Source of the DNA: Gemmatimonadales bacterium | Lineage (GTDB): Bacteria; Gemmatimonadota; Gemmatimonadetes; Gemmatimonadales; GWC2-71-9 | NCBI GenBank assembly: GCA_019637315.1 | Contig: JAHBVU010000008.1 | Location: forward strand, 124,001-188,000 | Direction of reading: 5' to 3' | DNA: 64,000 bases | Shown here: one piece after another, positions 17,547 through 29,279 of the stretch | How the letters are laid out: every line of letters begins with the position of its first letter | Position numbering within the stretch: the first letter of the stretch is position 1 | The notes under the pieces: model-generated | What the model saw: only the letters and a program-made list of their open reading frames with translations | What the model was told of the DNA's origin: nothing | Database searches by the model: none | Program-made: the position numbers and the translations under genes

Positions 17547-18508
17547 AGTTCCTGCTGCTCTGTCTAGCGACCGTGGCGGCGGTGCTGGTGGCGCTGGCCA
17601 TCGGTGCGGTGCCGCTGCCGCTGTCGCAAGTGGTCGACGGGGTGTTCAACCCCGACGGACCGGCCGGAACCATCGTCTGGCAACTGCGGATGCCGCGCAT
17701 CCTCCTTGCCTTTGCGGTCGGCGGAGCGCTCGGGGTATCCGGGGCGGCGCTGCAGGCGCTGGTGCGGAATCCGCTGGCGGAACCGTATCTGCTGGGCATC
17801 TCCGGTGGGGCCGGGCTCGGCGCCGTCGCGGCCATCGCGCTCGGATTTGCGGGGCTCTTTGCCGTGCCGACCGCGGCTTTTCTCGGCGCGTTGGCAGCGT
17901 CCGCCGCTGTGTACGGTGTGGCGGTGGTGCAGGGGACCCGACTCGAGCCACGCGTTCTGGTGCTGGTGGGCGTGGTGATTGCCGCGCTCTGCGGAGCGCT
18001 CACGTCGGCGCTGCTGGCCCTCTCGGAGGCTGCGCAGCTTCGCAACGCGTTTCTCTGGTTGCTCGGCGGCTTTGCGGCGGCCAGCTGGCCGGCCGTCGGG
18101 GCGTTTACGGTCTATGCGCTGCTCCCGCTGGTCTATCTCTTCGGAGCTTCGAGGTCGCTCGATCTCCTCTCCCTCGGTGACGAGCCGGCTCACGCGCTCG
18201 GCCTTCGCACCGAGCTCACCAAGCGAACGGTGTTCCTCGCGACGGCCCTCCTGACGGCGGCCAGCGTGGCGGTCAGCGGCATGATCGGCTTCGTCGGTCT
18301 GCTGGCGCCCCACGCAATGCGCGGCTGGGTCGGACCGCGACATGGCGCCCTGCTGCCGGCCGTCTTCGTGGCCAGCGGCGGCCTGCTGATTCTTGCGGAT
18401 GCCGTTGCTCGCACCGTTCTCCGTCCAGCGGAACTGCCGATCGGCGCCATCACGGCCCTGATCGGTGTACCACTCTTTGCCGCCTTGGTGCGGCGGTCAC
18501 TGACCTGA
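17543..18508 (+). CDS. btuC: Vitamin B12 (FecCD-family) ABC transporter permease
   Basis: Start set at ATG 17543, in an ATGA overlap with btuF; the frame is open further upstream inside btuF. The 321-residue protein has about nine to ten membrane helices and family motifs QLRMPRILLAFAVGGALGVSGAALQALVRNPLAEPYLLGISGGAGLGAV, GEPAHALGL in the coupling region, and SGMIGFVGLLAPHAMR. These are typical of FecCD permeases for B12, haem or siderophores. Substrate assignment to B12 rests on btuF. Confidence 0.85.
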   Translation: MKFLLLCLATVAAVLVALAIGAVPLPLSQVVDGVFNPDGPAGTIVWQLRMPRILLAFAVGGALGVSGAALQALVRNPLAEPYLLGISGGAGLGAVAAIALGFAGLFAVPTAAFLGALAASAAVYGVAVVQGTRLEPRVLVLVGVVIAALCGALTSALLALSEAAQLRNAFLWLLGGFAAASWPAVGAFTVYALLPLVYLFGASRSLDLLSLGDEPAHALGLRTELTKRTVFLATALLTAASVAVSGMIGFVGLLAPHAMRGWVGPRHGALLPAVFVASGGLLILADAVARTVLRPAELPIGAITALIGVPLFAALVRRSLT

Positions 18509-19290
18509 TGCTTGCCGCGCACGACGTCACCATCCGTTATCCGGGTGCTGCGCACCCGGCGGTGCACGGCGTCACCCTGGCCGTCGAGCCCGGACGGCTG
18601 GTTGCGGTGGTCGGCCCCAACGGCAGCGGCAAGACCAGCCTGCTGCGAGCGCTCCTGGGCTCGCTCCGACCCGACGCTGGGCGGGTCGAACTGGATGGCC
18701 GCCCGATCGAGGCCTGGAGCGCCAGGGATCGTGCCCGGCGGATTGCCGCCGTCGCGCAGCGTGAGGATTACCCCTTTTCCTGGCGAGTCGAAGAGCTGGT
18801 CGGGTTTGGCCGCTACGCCTGGCTCGGTGCCCTGGAGCCGCTCGGCGCGCGCGATCGGGCTGCCATTGCTGACGCGATGGCGCGGGCCGACGTCGCCGGA
18901 CTGACCGGGCGTCGGATCGATACCCTGTCTGGGGGCGAGTGGCAGCGAGTTCGGATTGCGCGCGCCTTGGCGCAGGAGCCCGCCATTCTGCTGCTCGACG
19001 AGCCCACTGCATCGCTCGATCTCGGCCACGAGATGGAGATCTTCGAGTTGCTTCGCCGGCTCACCGACGGTGGAATCGCCAGCCTCGTCGTGACCCACCA
19101 TCTCAACCTGGCGGCACGGTTCGCCGATGCGATGGTGCTGATGAACGAGGGTCGGGCGGTTGCGAGCGGGCCACCGGCCCAGGTGCTCGAAGCCGGCCTG
19201 GTCGAACGCGTCTTTGCCTGGCCGGTCGCCATTCGTGACGAGGATGGGGTGCCCCAGATCGTGCCGAGGCGCCGGCCCGACGGGGTTTGA
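18508..19290 (+). CDS. btuD: Vitamin B12 ABC transporter ATP-binding protein
   Basis: The 260-residue ATPase has Walker A GPNGSGKTS at residues 36-44, Q-loop in VAQREDYPF, the signature LSGGEWQRVRIARALAQ around residue 140, Walker B ILLLDEPTASLD and the switch histidine in VVTHHLN. It pairs with the permease encoded immediately upstream (ATG overlaps the TGA by 1 bp). The C-terminal region ERVFAWPVAIRDEDG resembles other B12/iron-chelate ATPases. Confidence 0.88.
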   Translation: MLAAHDVTIRYPGAAHPAVHGVTLAVEPGRLVAVVGPNGSGKTSLLRALLGSLRPDAGRVELDGRPIEAWSARDRARRIAAVAQREDYPFSWRVEELVGFGRYAWLGALEPLGARDRAAIADAMARADVAGLTGRRIDTLSGGEWQRVRIARALAQEPAILLLDEPTASLDLGHEMEIFELLRRLTDGGIASLVVTHHLNLAARFADAMVLMNEGRAVASGPPAQVLEAGLVERVFAWPVAIRDEDGVPQIVPRRRPDGV

Positions 19291-19338
19291 CCGGGCGCCA
19301 TTTGCCCCGGGCCCGTTGCTCCCGGTATCGTTACCTGA

Positions 19339-20418
19339 ATGGCTGTGCTCGATCGTGTCCTGCCGCTTCTGTTGGTCAGTGGTCTGGCGAGTTGCGCCGC
19401 GACCACCGAACCACTGCCACCGCCCGAAGAGCGACTCCTCGTCGTCAACGCCGGCGAGAATTCGCTGTCGCTGATCCCGACCGAAGTCGGGCGTCCGTCG
19501 CGGAAGATCCTGGCACCCGGGCTTCGCGGCGGTGCTTCCGACATCTCGGCAGTGGGTCGGGTGGCCATCGTTTCGAGTCAGAGCAACGACTCGCTCGCGG
19601 TGTTCGATCTTCGCCTGGAGGAGGTCCGGAACTGGTACGCCTTTCCGGCGGGGTCCAAGCCCTCAGCCGTCGTGTTGCTCAGTGAACAGGTCGCCTACGT
19701 TGCCAATGCCGGAACCAATACGGTCACCCGGCTCAACCTCCTGACCGGTGATACGGCAAGCGTGGCTGTCGGGCAGTACCCGCGCGATCTGGTACTGACT
19801 CGCGGGCGGCTGTTCGTCGTCAACGCCAACGTGGAGCCGTGTCCCGAAGGCACTTGCTCATTGGGGGAAAGCTGGATCACGGTAGTCGATCCGCAAACCA
19901 ACGCGCGGGCCGCCGGGCGGGATTCGATTCCGCTGCCCACCCCAGGCAACGCGCGGTCGGCCACGCTCGGTGGGGACGGGCTGATTTACATCGTCAGCAC
20001 CGGCGACACGACAAGTGAAGTGTCCGGACGGCTCAGCATCGTCGACCCCATCCAACGCCAGGAGGTCGGCAGCTTTGCCGGCTTCGGTTTCGTGCCCTGG
20101 GGCGTGGCCTCCGATGGCGCCGAGCGTTTGTTCGTGACCTCGATCAAGGATGGCTTGATGGAGTTCAATACCCGGACCCGACGGGTGGTACGGGGCGCTG
20201 GCCAGGGGATCTTCGTTCTCAACAACGTGGCCGCGGCGGTCGACCCTGCGGGCAGGATCTACGCCATCGAGGCCACCGGATGCGATGCCGGGCAGGCAGG
20301 CAGGCTTCGGGTTTTCAGGCCGGATCTGACCCAGGCCCGCGACCTGGCCCTTGGCGTCTGTCCGGTGGCCGTGACCCTGGTCCTCCTGCCGGGCCTGGGC
20401 GGCCTGGCGGCTCCGTGA
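19339..20418 (+). CDS. YncE-like beta-propeller lipoprotein, candidate BtuG-type B12-capturing protein
   Basis: The 359-residue protein has a lipobox LASC with Cys19. The mature part consists of repeated blades: LLVVNAGENSLSLI, VAIVSSQSNDSLAVFDL, VAYVANAGTNTVTRLNLLTG, LFVVNANVEP, LIYIVSTGDT and similar strands, as in YncE-type seven-bladed propellers. Two cysteine pairs (CPEGTC and CDAG with a late C) may form disulfides. It follows btuD by 48 bp, on the same strand. Bacteroidota B12 loci encode BtuG, a propeller lipoprotein that captures B12 at the cell surface; the similar context suggests the same role here, but this is inference. Confidence 0.65.
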   Translation: MAVLDRVLPLLLVSGLASCAATTEPLPPPEERLLVVNAGENSLSLIPTEVGRPSRKILAPGLRGGASDISAVGRVAIVSSQSNDSLAVFDLRLEEVRNWYAFPAGSKPSAVVLLSEQVAYVANAGTNTVTRLNLLTGDTASVAVGQYPRDLVLTRGRLFVVNANVEPCPEGTCSLGESWITVVDPQTNARAAGRDSIPLPTPGNARSATLGGDGLIYIVSTGDTTSEVSGRLSIVDPIQRQEVGSFAGFGFVPWGVASDGAERLFVTSIKDGLMEFNTRTRRVVRGAGQGIFVLNNVAAAVDPAGRIYAIEATGCDAGQAGRLRVFRPDLTQARDLALGVCPVAVTLVLLPGLGGLAAP

Positions 20419-20448
20419 TCCGGCCGCATCGGCCGAGTTAGCGGGTCT

Positions 20449-21219
20449 ATGGCCCCGATCGAGACGCCGGCCACCATCCTGTCGACCATTCCGTACGGCG
20501 AAACGTCCAAGATTGCCCGACTGGCAACGCGAGAGCTCGGCGTTGTCAGCGTGATTGCCAAGGGTGCCCGGCGGCCTCGCAGTGCGTTCGGCGCCTCGCT
20601 GCAGATCCTGAGCGACGGAATCGCGACCGTTCACCTTGCCCGTCATTCCGATCTTCACACCTTGAGCGCCTTTGATGTGGGTCGTGTCCCAGAGGCGATG
20701 GCCACTAACATCGAACGCTATGCCGTTGCCACGGTGCTGGGCGAGCTGATGCTCCGGTTTGCCCCGGGCGACCGCCAGGCGGCAACCTATGACTTCTTCC
20801 GCCACGGTCTCGACGTCCTGGAGGGGGTCCCCGCCGAGGTCGTGGCGATCGTCGGGCTCCGCTCGATCTGGGGACTCGTCGCTCATCTCGGCTTTGCGCC
20901 CGCACTGGGCGTGTGCGCCCGTGACGGCCTGCCGGTGGGCCGGGATCAGGGGCCGGTCGCCTTCTCGCCGGCCCATGGCGGGGTACTGTGCGCGGCCTGT
21001 GCCCGTGCGGTCGAAACCAGCCGTCTGACGCCCAAAGACCTTCGCGACCTCGAGGCGTTGATCGAAGGGCGGGGAGACCTGCCGGCCTTAGACAGTCGCT
21101 ACCTGGCCGCCCACCGGCGTTTGCTCGATCGCTACGTTCGTTACCATCTGGGGGACGGAGCGGCGCTGCCCGCGTTGGGCTTCTGGTCTGAGCCGGGCTG
21201 GGTTCAGGCTCCGGGGTAG
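20449..21219 (+). CDS. recO: DNA repair protein RecO
   Basis: The 256-residue protein matches RecO, which loads RecA on SSB-coated DNA with RecR. The OB-fold N-terminus shows IVLSxxPYGETSKIARLATRELGVVSVIAKGARRPRS-like features (ILSTIPYGETSKIARL and VIAKGARRPRSAFGA). The C-terminal helical part has the incomplete zinc region ACAR preceded by SPAHGGVLCAAC. Of the four zinc cysteines of many RecO proteins, at least CxxC and one upstream Cys are visible. Length is usual. Confidence 0.88.
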   Translation: MAPIETPATILSTIPYGETSKIARLATRELGVVSVIAKGARRPRSAFGASLQILSDGIATVHLARHSDLHTLSAFDVGRVPEAMATNIERYAVATVLGELMLRFAPGDRQAATYDFFRHGLDVLEGVPAEVVAIVGLRSIWGLVAHLGFAPALGVCARDGLPVGRDQGPVAFSPAHGGVLCAACARAVETSRLTPKDLRDLEALIEGRGDLPALDSRYLAAHRRLLDRYVRYHLGDGAALPALGFWSEPGWVQAPG

Positions 21220-21429
21220 CTGCCATTTCGGCGCGCTTGAGACGGGTTATGACGTCATTGCGCTTAACGCCTTGCTGCTTATGTCTTTCCGTCGCGTGTA
21301 CAGTGCTGCCAGACCGGCGGTTATTCGGGGTATGGCGGTTGCTTCTCGTTTCGGAGAGGAAATGTTACATCGCAAAAGGTGTCCGGGCAGGCTAGCCGTC
21401 GCGGCATCAGGAACCGACTCGAGGAGCAG
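21220..21429 (+). promoter_or_regulatory. Leader region of clpB
   Basis: The 210-bp gap before clpB holds no gene. It contains the palindrome ATGACGTCAT at 21249-21258 and a weak sigma-70-like pair TTGCTT (21339-21344), 18-bp spacer, TGTTAC (21363-21368). No CIRCE (TTAGCACTC-N9-GAGTGCTAA) element and no clear heat-shock sigma-32 promoter were found. A ribosome binding sequence GAGGAG is at 21421-21426. Confidence 0.25.
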
Positions 21430-24625
<3,196 letters not shown>

Positions 24626-24678
24626 GAACGCACACCTCCACGACCCTCTCTCTTCCTTCTTCAACTTCGACCTTACCT

Positions 24679-26022
24679 GTGCACGATCTCACCGTCGGCT
24701 CCATTCCGAAGCACATCGTTCGTCTCGCAATCCCGCTGGCCATCGGCATGGTGTTCCAGACCCTCTACCTGATGGTCGACCTCTACTTCGTGGCGCGTCT
24801 CGGCGATGCGGCGATTGCCGGTGTCAGCGCAGCAGGCAACGTCCAGTTCATCGTGATGGCGCTGACCCAGGTGCTGGGGATCGGTACCATGGTCCTGATT
24901 GCCCATGCGGCAGGGCGGAAGGACCGGCACGACGCCAACTTGGTGTTCAACCAGAGTCTGGTGCTTGCCGCTGGCGCCGGTCTGCTGGTGCTGGGCGTCG
25001 GGGCCGTGTTGGCGCGGCCCTACCTCGAGTTCGTGGCAGCGGACGCCGCGACCGTGGCGGCAGGGGTGACCTATCTGTACTGGTTTCTGCCGGCGCTTGC
25101 TCTGCAATTTGCGCTGATCTCGATGGGGTCGGCCCTGCGCGGCCACGGCATCACCAAGCCGACCATGGTGCTGCAGATGTTCACCGTGCTGCTCAACGCC
25201 GTCCTGGCACCGGTCCTGATTGCGGGGTGGGGCACCGGTCGGCCGCTGGGCGTGGCGGGCGCCGCGCTGGCCAGCACGATCTCCGTTGCGGTCGGCGTGT
25301 TCTTTCTGTACGGCTACTTCCGCCGCTTCGACCGATTCGTCGAGGTCGATCGTGCCCTGATTCGCCCCGACCTGGGCACCTGGAAGCGGCTCTTCCGGAT
25401 CGGGGTGCCTGCGGGTGGCGAGTTCGCCCTGATGTTTCTGTCGATGGGAGTCGTCTACTGGATCATTCGCGATTTCGGCGCGGCTGCGCAGGCAGGCTAC
25501 GGCGTGGGCTCGCGGGTCATGCAGGCGATCTTCCTGCCCGCGATGGCGGTGGCCTTTGCCGCCGCACCGGTGGCCGGGCAGAATATGGCGGCGCGAAACT
25601 ATCCTCGGGTGCGCGAGACCTTCTGGGCGGCGGCCCGGATCGGAACCGGGGTCATGGTGGCTATGACGCTTTTCGCGCACTGGCGCCCGGATTGGCTGGT
25701 ACGTCCATTTGCGGGCGACGAGGCCGTGCTGGTGGTCGCCGTGGACTTCCTGCGCACGATCTCGTGGAATTTCGCGGCCTCGGGGCTGGTATTTACCTGT
25801 TCCGGTCTCTTCCAAGCCATGGGCAACACCTTGCCCTCGATGGTCAGCAGCACGGTGCGCCTGGCGGTATTCGTCGGGCCGGCCCTCTGGGTCTCGCGCC
25901 TGCCCGGCTTTCAGCTGCACTGGACCTGGCGCGTTTCGGTCGTGGCAACCACCCTCCACGCGATCTTTGCTCTCTGGCTGCTTAACCTCGAGGCGAAGCG
26001 GCGCCTGCCGGTGGCCGGCTAA
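24679..26022 (+). CDS. MATE-family multidrug/Na+ efflux transporter
   Basis: Start set at GTG 24679, giving MHDLTVGSIPKHIVRLAIPLAIGMVFQTLYLMVDLYFVARLGDAAIAGVS. This matches the usual MATE N-terminus, and residues upstream are unlike the family. The 447-residue protein has about 12 membrane helices in two repeats, with the second-half motif RIGVPAGGEFALMFLSMGVVYWIIRDFGAAAQAGYGVGSR. Probably exports cationic drugs or metabolites in exchange for Na+ or H+. No clear Shine-Dalgarno is visible. Not enough to fix substrates. Confidence 0.85.
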   Translation: MHDLTVGSIPKHIVRLAIPLAIGMVFQTLYLMVDLYFVARLGDAAIAGVSAAGNVQFIVMALTQVLGIGTMVLIAHAAGRKDRHDANLVFNQSLVLAAGAGLLVLGVGAVLARPYLEFVAADAATVAAGVTYLYWFLPALALQFALISMGSALRGHGITKPTMVLQMFTVLLNAVLAPVLIAGWGTGRPLGVAGAALASTISVAVGVFFLYGYFRRFDRFVEVDRALIRPDLGTWKRLFRIGVPAGGEFALMFLSMGVVYWIIRDFGAAAQAGYGVGSRVMQAIFLPAMAVAFAAAPVAGQNMAARNYPRVRETFWAAARIGTGVMVAMTLFAHWRPDWLVRPFAGDEAVLVVAVDFLRTISWNFAASGLVFTCSGLFQAMGNTLPSMVSSTVRLAVFVGPALWVSRLPGFQLHWTWRVSVVATTLHAIFALWLLNLEAKRRLPVAG

Positions 26023-26140
26023 CGCAGCCGGTCCGCACCGGGGCGTCCTCCGACCAGATGCGCGACTGGTCCGGCGCTCTTGACGGCTCGCTCCGTAGCT
26101 GTCACTTTGCCATGAGGCGTCCTTGCGCGCCAGTCACCCG

Positions 26141-26154
26141 GACAGGCCTCTGTC
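26141..26154. repeat. Short inverted repeat upstream of the SusC-like gene
   Basis: GACAG-N4-CTGTC, a 5-bp dyad 42 bases before the start codon at 26197. The same arms, with different spacers, occur twice before the second TonB receptor (37449-37464 and 37489-37500). It could be an operator half-site pair, a small RNA hairpin, or chance. Confidence 0.25.
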
Positions 26155-26196
26155 GGGCTCTGTACGGGGCTTCCCACCACAACTCGAGGTACTTCC

Positions 26197-29100
26197 ATGG
26201 TGAGTCGTAAGATCCCAGGCGCATCGGTGCTGGGGCTACTTGCCGCCGTGTTGTTTGCGGGGCAGGCCCAGGCGCAGTCCACGGGCTCGATTGCTGGCAC
26301 AGTGGTTGACGCGCTCACCCGGCGGCCGATCGGTGCTGCGCAGGTCAGCGTGGTCGGTACCAACCTGGCCACCACGACCAACAGCAACGGCAACTACACC
26401 CTCACTGGCGTCGCGGCGGGCACAGTCACCTTGCGGATCCTTGGGATCGGGTATGCCGAGGTATCGCGAGAGATCAGCGTCACGGCCGGGCAGCGGGTCA
26501 CCGTCGACATCCAGATGCAGGCGCGGGCCATGGAGCTCAGCCCCCTGGTCGTGACGGCAACGGGTGAACAGCGGCGCATCGAAGTCGGTAACGCGATTGC
26601 CTACGTCAATGCGGCCGAGGTCGTCGAACGCCAGTCGATCTCCAACATGACGGACATGCTGACCGCTCGTGCGGCCGGCGTGCTGGTCACGCCGCCGATT
26701 CAGACGGGCGGCGGCGGTCGGATTCGGATTCGCGGCAACAGCTCGATGTCGCTGACGAATAACCCAATCTTTGTGATCGACGGCGTTCGCGTCGAAGGTA
26801 CCACGGGATCGTCATCGATCGGCGTCGGCGGGACCACGGTGTCGCGGATGAACGATTTCAATCCCGAAGAGATCGAGTCGATCGAGGTGGTGCGCGGTCC
26901 CTCGGCGGCGACCCTGTATGGAACGGACGCAGCCAACGGCGTGATCGTGATCCGGACCAAGCGAGGTGTGGCTGGCCGGACCGATTGGAGCTACTACACC
27001 GAGCAGGCGGCGCTGTCGGATCGCAACAAGTATCCTGACGCGTACTGGGGTTGGACGGCCGGTTCCACCCGGACCAACTTCACCCAGTGTATCCTGTCCC
27101 AGGTCATCTCCGGAGCCTGCGTTCAGGACAGCGTCACCATGTACAACCTCCACAAGGATCCCGAAGCCACCCCGTACGGCACCGGCTACCGCCAGCAGCA
27201 CGGCTTGCAGGTTCGCGGTGGCTCCGACGCGGTCCGGTACTTCATGCACGGCGAGTTCGAGACGGAGGACGGCGTCACCAAGATCCCGACCTTCGATCAG
27301 CGCTGGCTTGACAACCGAGGTATCACGCTTCGGCCCGAGCAGCGCAATCCGAACGGGCTCAAGCGGTTTTCGGCGCGATCGAACCTCGACGTTGCCCTCA
27401 ACGCCAATACCGACGTTTCTGTGAGTCTGGGCTACATCCAGCAGGAAACGCGGCTGACCCGAAGCGATGACTCAGGTGTTCCCGGTCTCGCCACCAACAC
27501 CTTCGGTGGTCACGGCTACAAGTACATGACCAACCTTGCCGGCGACACCCTGCACGGGTATCGGACCGTGACACCCCGCGAGATTTACCGGACCTCGACT
27601 GCTCAGGACGTGAACCGCTTCATCGGGTCGATCACGGCTCAGTGGCGGCCGCGCTCGTGGCTGAGCGGCCGGGGTACCTACGGTATCGACTTCGTCGGGC
27701 GCAAGGAAACCCAGCTCTGCCGTTTCACCGAGTGCCCGGTGTCCGGTACGGACGCCCTTGGTTTCAAGCGCGACAACCGTACCAACATGTTCGCGCACAC
27801 GCTCGACGCCGCGCTGACCGCAACGCGGTTGATCTCCTCGTCAATCGAATCCAAGACCACGGTTGGCGTTCAGTACAATCGCAACACATTCGATCGAAAC
27901 GGCGCCTTCGGTCAGGAACTGCCTCCCGGCGCCACCACGGTAACCTCGGCCGCGATCAAAACCTCGGACGAATCGAACAGCGAAACCCGGACGATCGGCG
28001 CGTACATCGAGCAGCATATCGCCCTCAACGACCGTCTCTTCCTGACGGGTGCGCTGCGCTCAGATCGCAACAGTGCCTTCGGCGCGGACTTCAAGACGGT
28101 GCTCTATCCGAAGTTCTCGGCGTCCTGGGTAGTTGCCCAGGGGCGGGGCGGGCTGGTCGACCAGCTCAGGCTCCGTACCGCGTACGGCGCGTCTGGCGTG
28201 CAGCCCAGCACCACGGCAGCCGTGCAGTTCTACTCCCCGCTCACCTATGTGGGCGAGTCGGGCGAGGCCCCCGGCCTGGTGGCCGATGCACTCGGAAACC
28301 GCGACCTCAAGCCGGAACGGTCGGCCGAGCTCGAGGTCGGGTTCGATGCGACGCTCTTCAATAACCGGGTGACCGCTGAAGTGACCTGGTACAACAAGAA
28401 GTCGACCGACGCGCTGATCAGTCGGGTGCTGCCACCGTCGCTCGGCACCGGTGCGACCACCCGGTTCGAGAATCTCGGTGAAGTCAAGAACACCGGCTGG
28501 GAAATCATGCTGATGGCGCAGGTCATCGATGGCCGGTCGTTCGGATGGGATCTTGCCCTCAACGGGTCGCTCAACAGCAACGAACTGATCAGCCTGGGTG
28601 GCGTGCCACCGGGGGCTGGCGCCACGTCTCGGAATGTCGAAGGCTACCCGCTCTTTGGCTGGTGGAACCATCGTTTCCTCGGCTTCGAGGACAAGAACGG
28701 CGACGGCCTGATCCGCTACAGCGCCGACCCCAATCTGAATGAGGTCTTCCTCGGCACCGAGCCCGAGTACCTCGGTCCGTCGCTTCCGACGCGCGAGTTT
28801 GCCCTGACCTCGGGCATCGATCTCTTCCGTCGCAGCTTGCGGCTCTCGGGTCAGCTCGACTACAAAGGCGGGCACCTGCTGTACAACAACACCGAGCGGA
28901 TCCGCTGCCAGAGCCGTAACAACTGCCGCGGTCTGATCGATCCGAACGCGCCGCTCTTCGAGCAGGCCCGGACCATCGCGGTCCGCCAGTTCGGCACCGC
29001 CATCGGCGGCGGCGCCTTCATGGAGAAGGCCGACTTCCTCCGGCTCCGTGAGCTGTCGCTTTCGCTGCGTGCACCGGATCGGTGGGCCGGTCTGATCGGT

Positions 29101-29268
29101 GGTCGCAGCCTGACCACGTCGCTCTCGGTGCGCAATGTCGCGATGCTCTGGACCGAGTACACCGGCGTCGATCCCGAGGCGATGGCCTCGACGATCAACA
29201 ACCCGTCGGAGTTCCAGGCCTTCGGACCGCCGACCTACGTCTCGTTCCGTCTCACGCTCGGCTTCTAA
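26197..29268 (+). CDS. SusC/RagA-like TonB-dependent outer-membrane receptor
   Basis: The 1023-residue protein begins with a signal peptide ending in AQAQS (about residue 27). Residues 28-110 form a carboxypeptidase-regulatory domain (GSIAGTVVDALTRRPIGAAQVSV); the plug follows at about 118-245 (GGRIRIRGNSSMSLTNNPIFVIDGVRVEG, VEVVRGPSAATLYGTDAANGVIVIRTKRG). The rest is the beta-barrel, ending in VSFRLTLGF. SusC-type receptors import oligosaccharides, peptides or other large nutrients with a SusD lipoprotein, encoded 11 bp downstream. GAGG at 26186-26189 serves as ribosome binding site. Substrate unknown, as no glycosidase is adjacent. Confidence 0.93.
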   Translation: MVSRKIPGASVLGLLAAVLFAGQAQAQSTGSIAGTVVDALTRRPIGAAQVSVVGTNLATTTNSNGNYTLTGVAAGTVTLRILGIGYAEVSREISVTAGQRVTVDIQMQARAMELSPLVVTATGEQRRIEVGNAIAYVNAAEVVERQSISNMTDMLTARAAGVLVTPPIQTGGGGRIRIRGNSSMSLTNNPIFVIDGVRVEGTTGSSSIGVGGTTVSRMNDFNPEEIESIEVVRGPSAATLYGTDAANGVIVIRTKRGVAGRTDWSYYTEQAALSDRNKYPDAYWGWTAGSTRTNFTQCILSQVISGACVQDSVTMYNLHKDPEATPYGTGYRQQHGLQVRGGSDAVRYFMHGEFETEDGVTKIPTFDQRWLDNRGITLRPEQRNPNGLKRFSARSNLDVALNANTDVSVSLGYIQQETRLTRSDDSGVPGLATNTFGGHGYKYMTNLAGDTLHGYRTVTPREIYRTSTAQDVNRFIGSITAQWRPRSWLSGRGTYGIDFVGRKETQLCRFTECPVSGTDALGFKRDNRTNMFAHTLDAALTATRLISSSIESKTTVGVQYNRNTFDRNGAFGQELPPGATTVTSAAIKTSDESNSETRTIGAYIEQHIALNDRLFLTGALRSDRNSAFGADFKTVLYPKFSASWVVAQGRGGLVDQLRLRTAYGASGVQPSTTAAVQFYSPLTYVGESGEAPGLVADALGNRDLKPERSAELEVGFDATLFNNRVTAEVTWYNKKSTDALISRVLPPSLGTGATTRFENLGEVKNTGWEIMLMAQVIDGRSFGWDLALNGSLNSNELISLGGVPPGAGATSRNVEGYPLFGWWNHRFLGFEDKNGDGLIRYSADPNLNEVFLGTEPEYLGPSLPTREFALTSGIDLFRRSLRLSGQLDYKGGHLLYNNTERIRCQSRNNCRGLIDPNAPLFEQARTIAVRQFGTAIGGGAFMEKADFLRLRELSLSLRAPDRWAGLIGGRSLTTSLSVRNVAMLWTEYTGVDPEAMASTINNPSEFQAFGPPTYVSFRLTLGF

Positions 29269-29279
29269 GGGGTGATGCC

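Noticed and set aside
21220-21429. CIRCE or sigma-32 element before clpB
   Set aside because: No TTAGCACTC-N9-GAGTGCTAA and no convincing heat-shock promoter found on reading the region.
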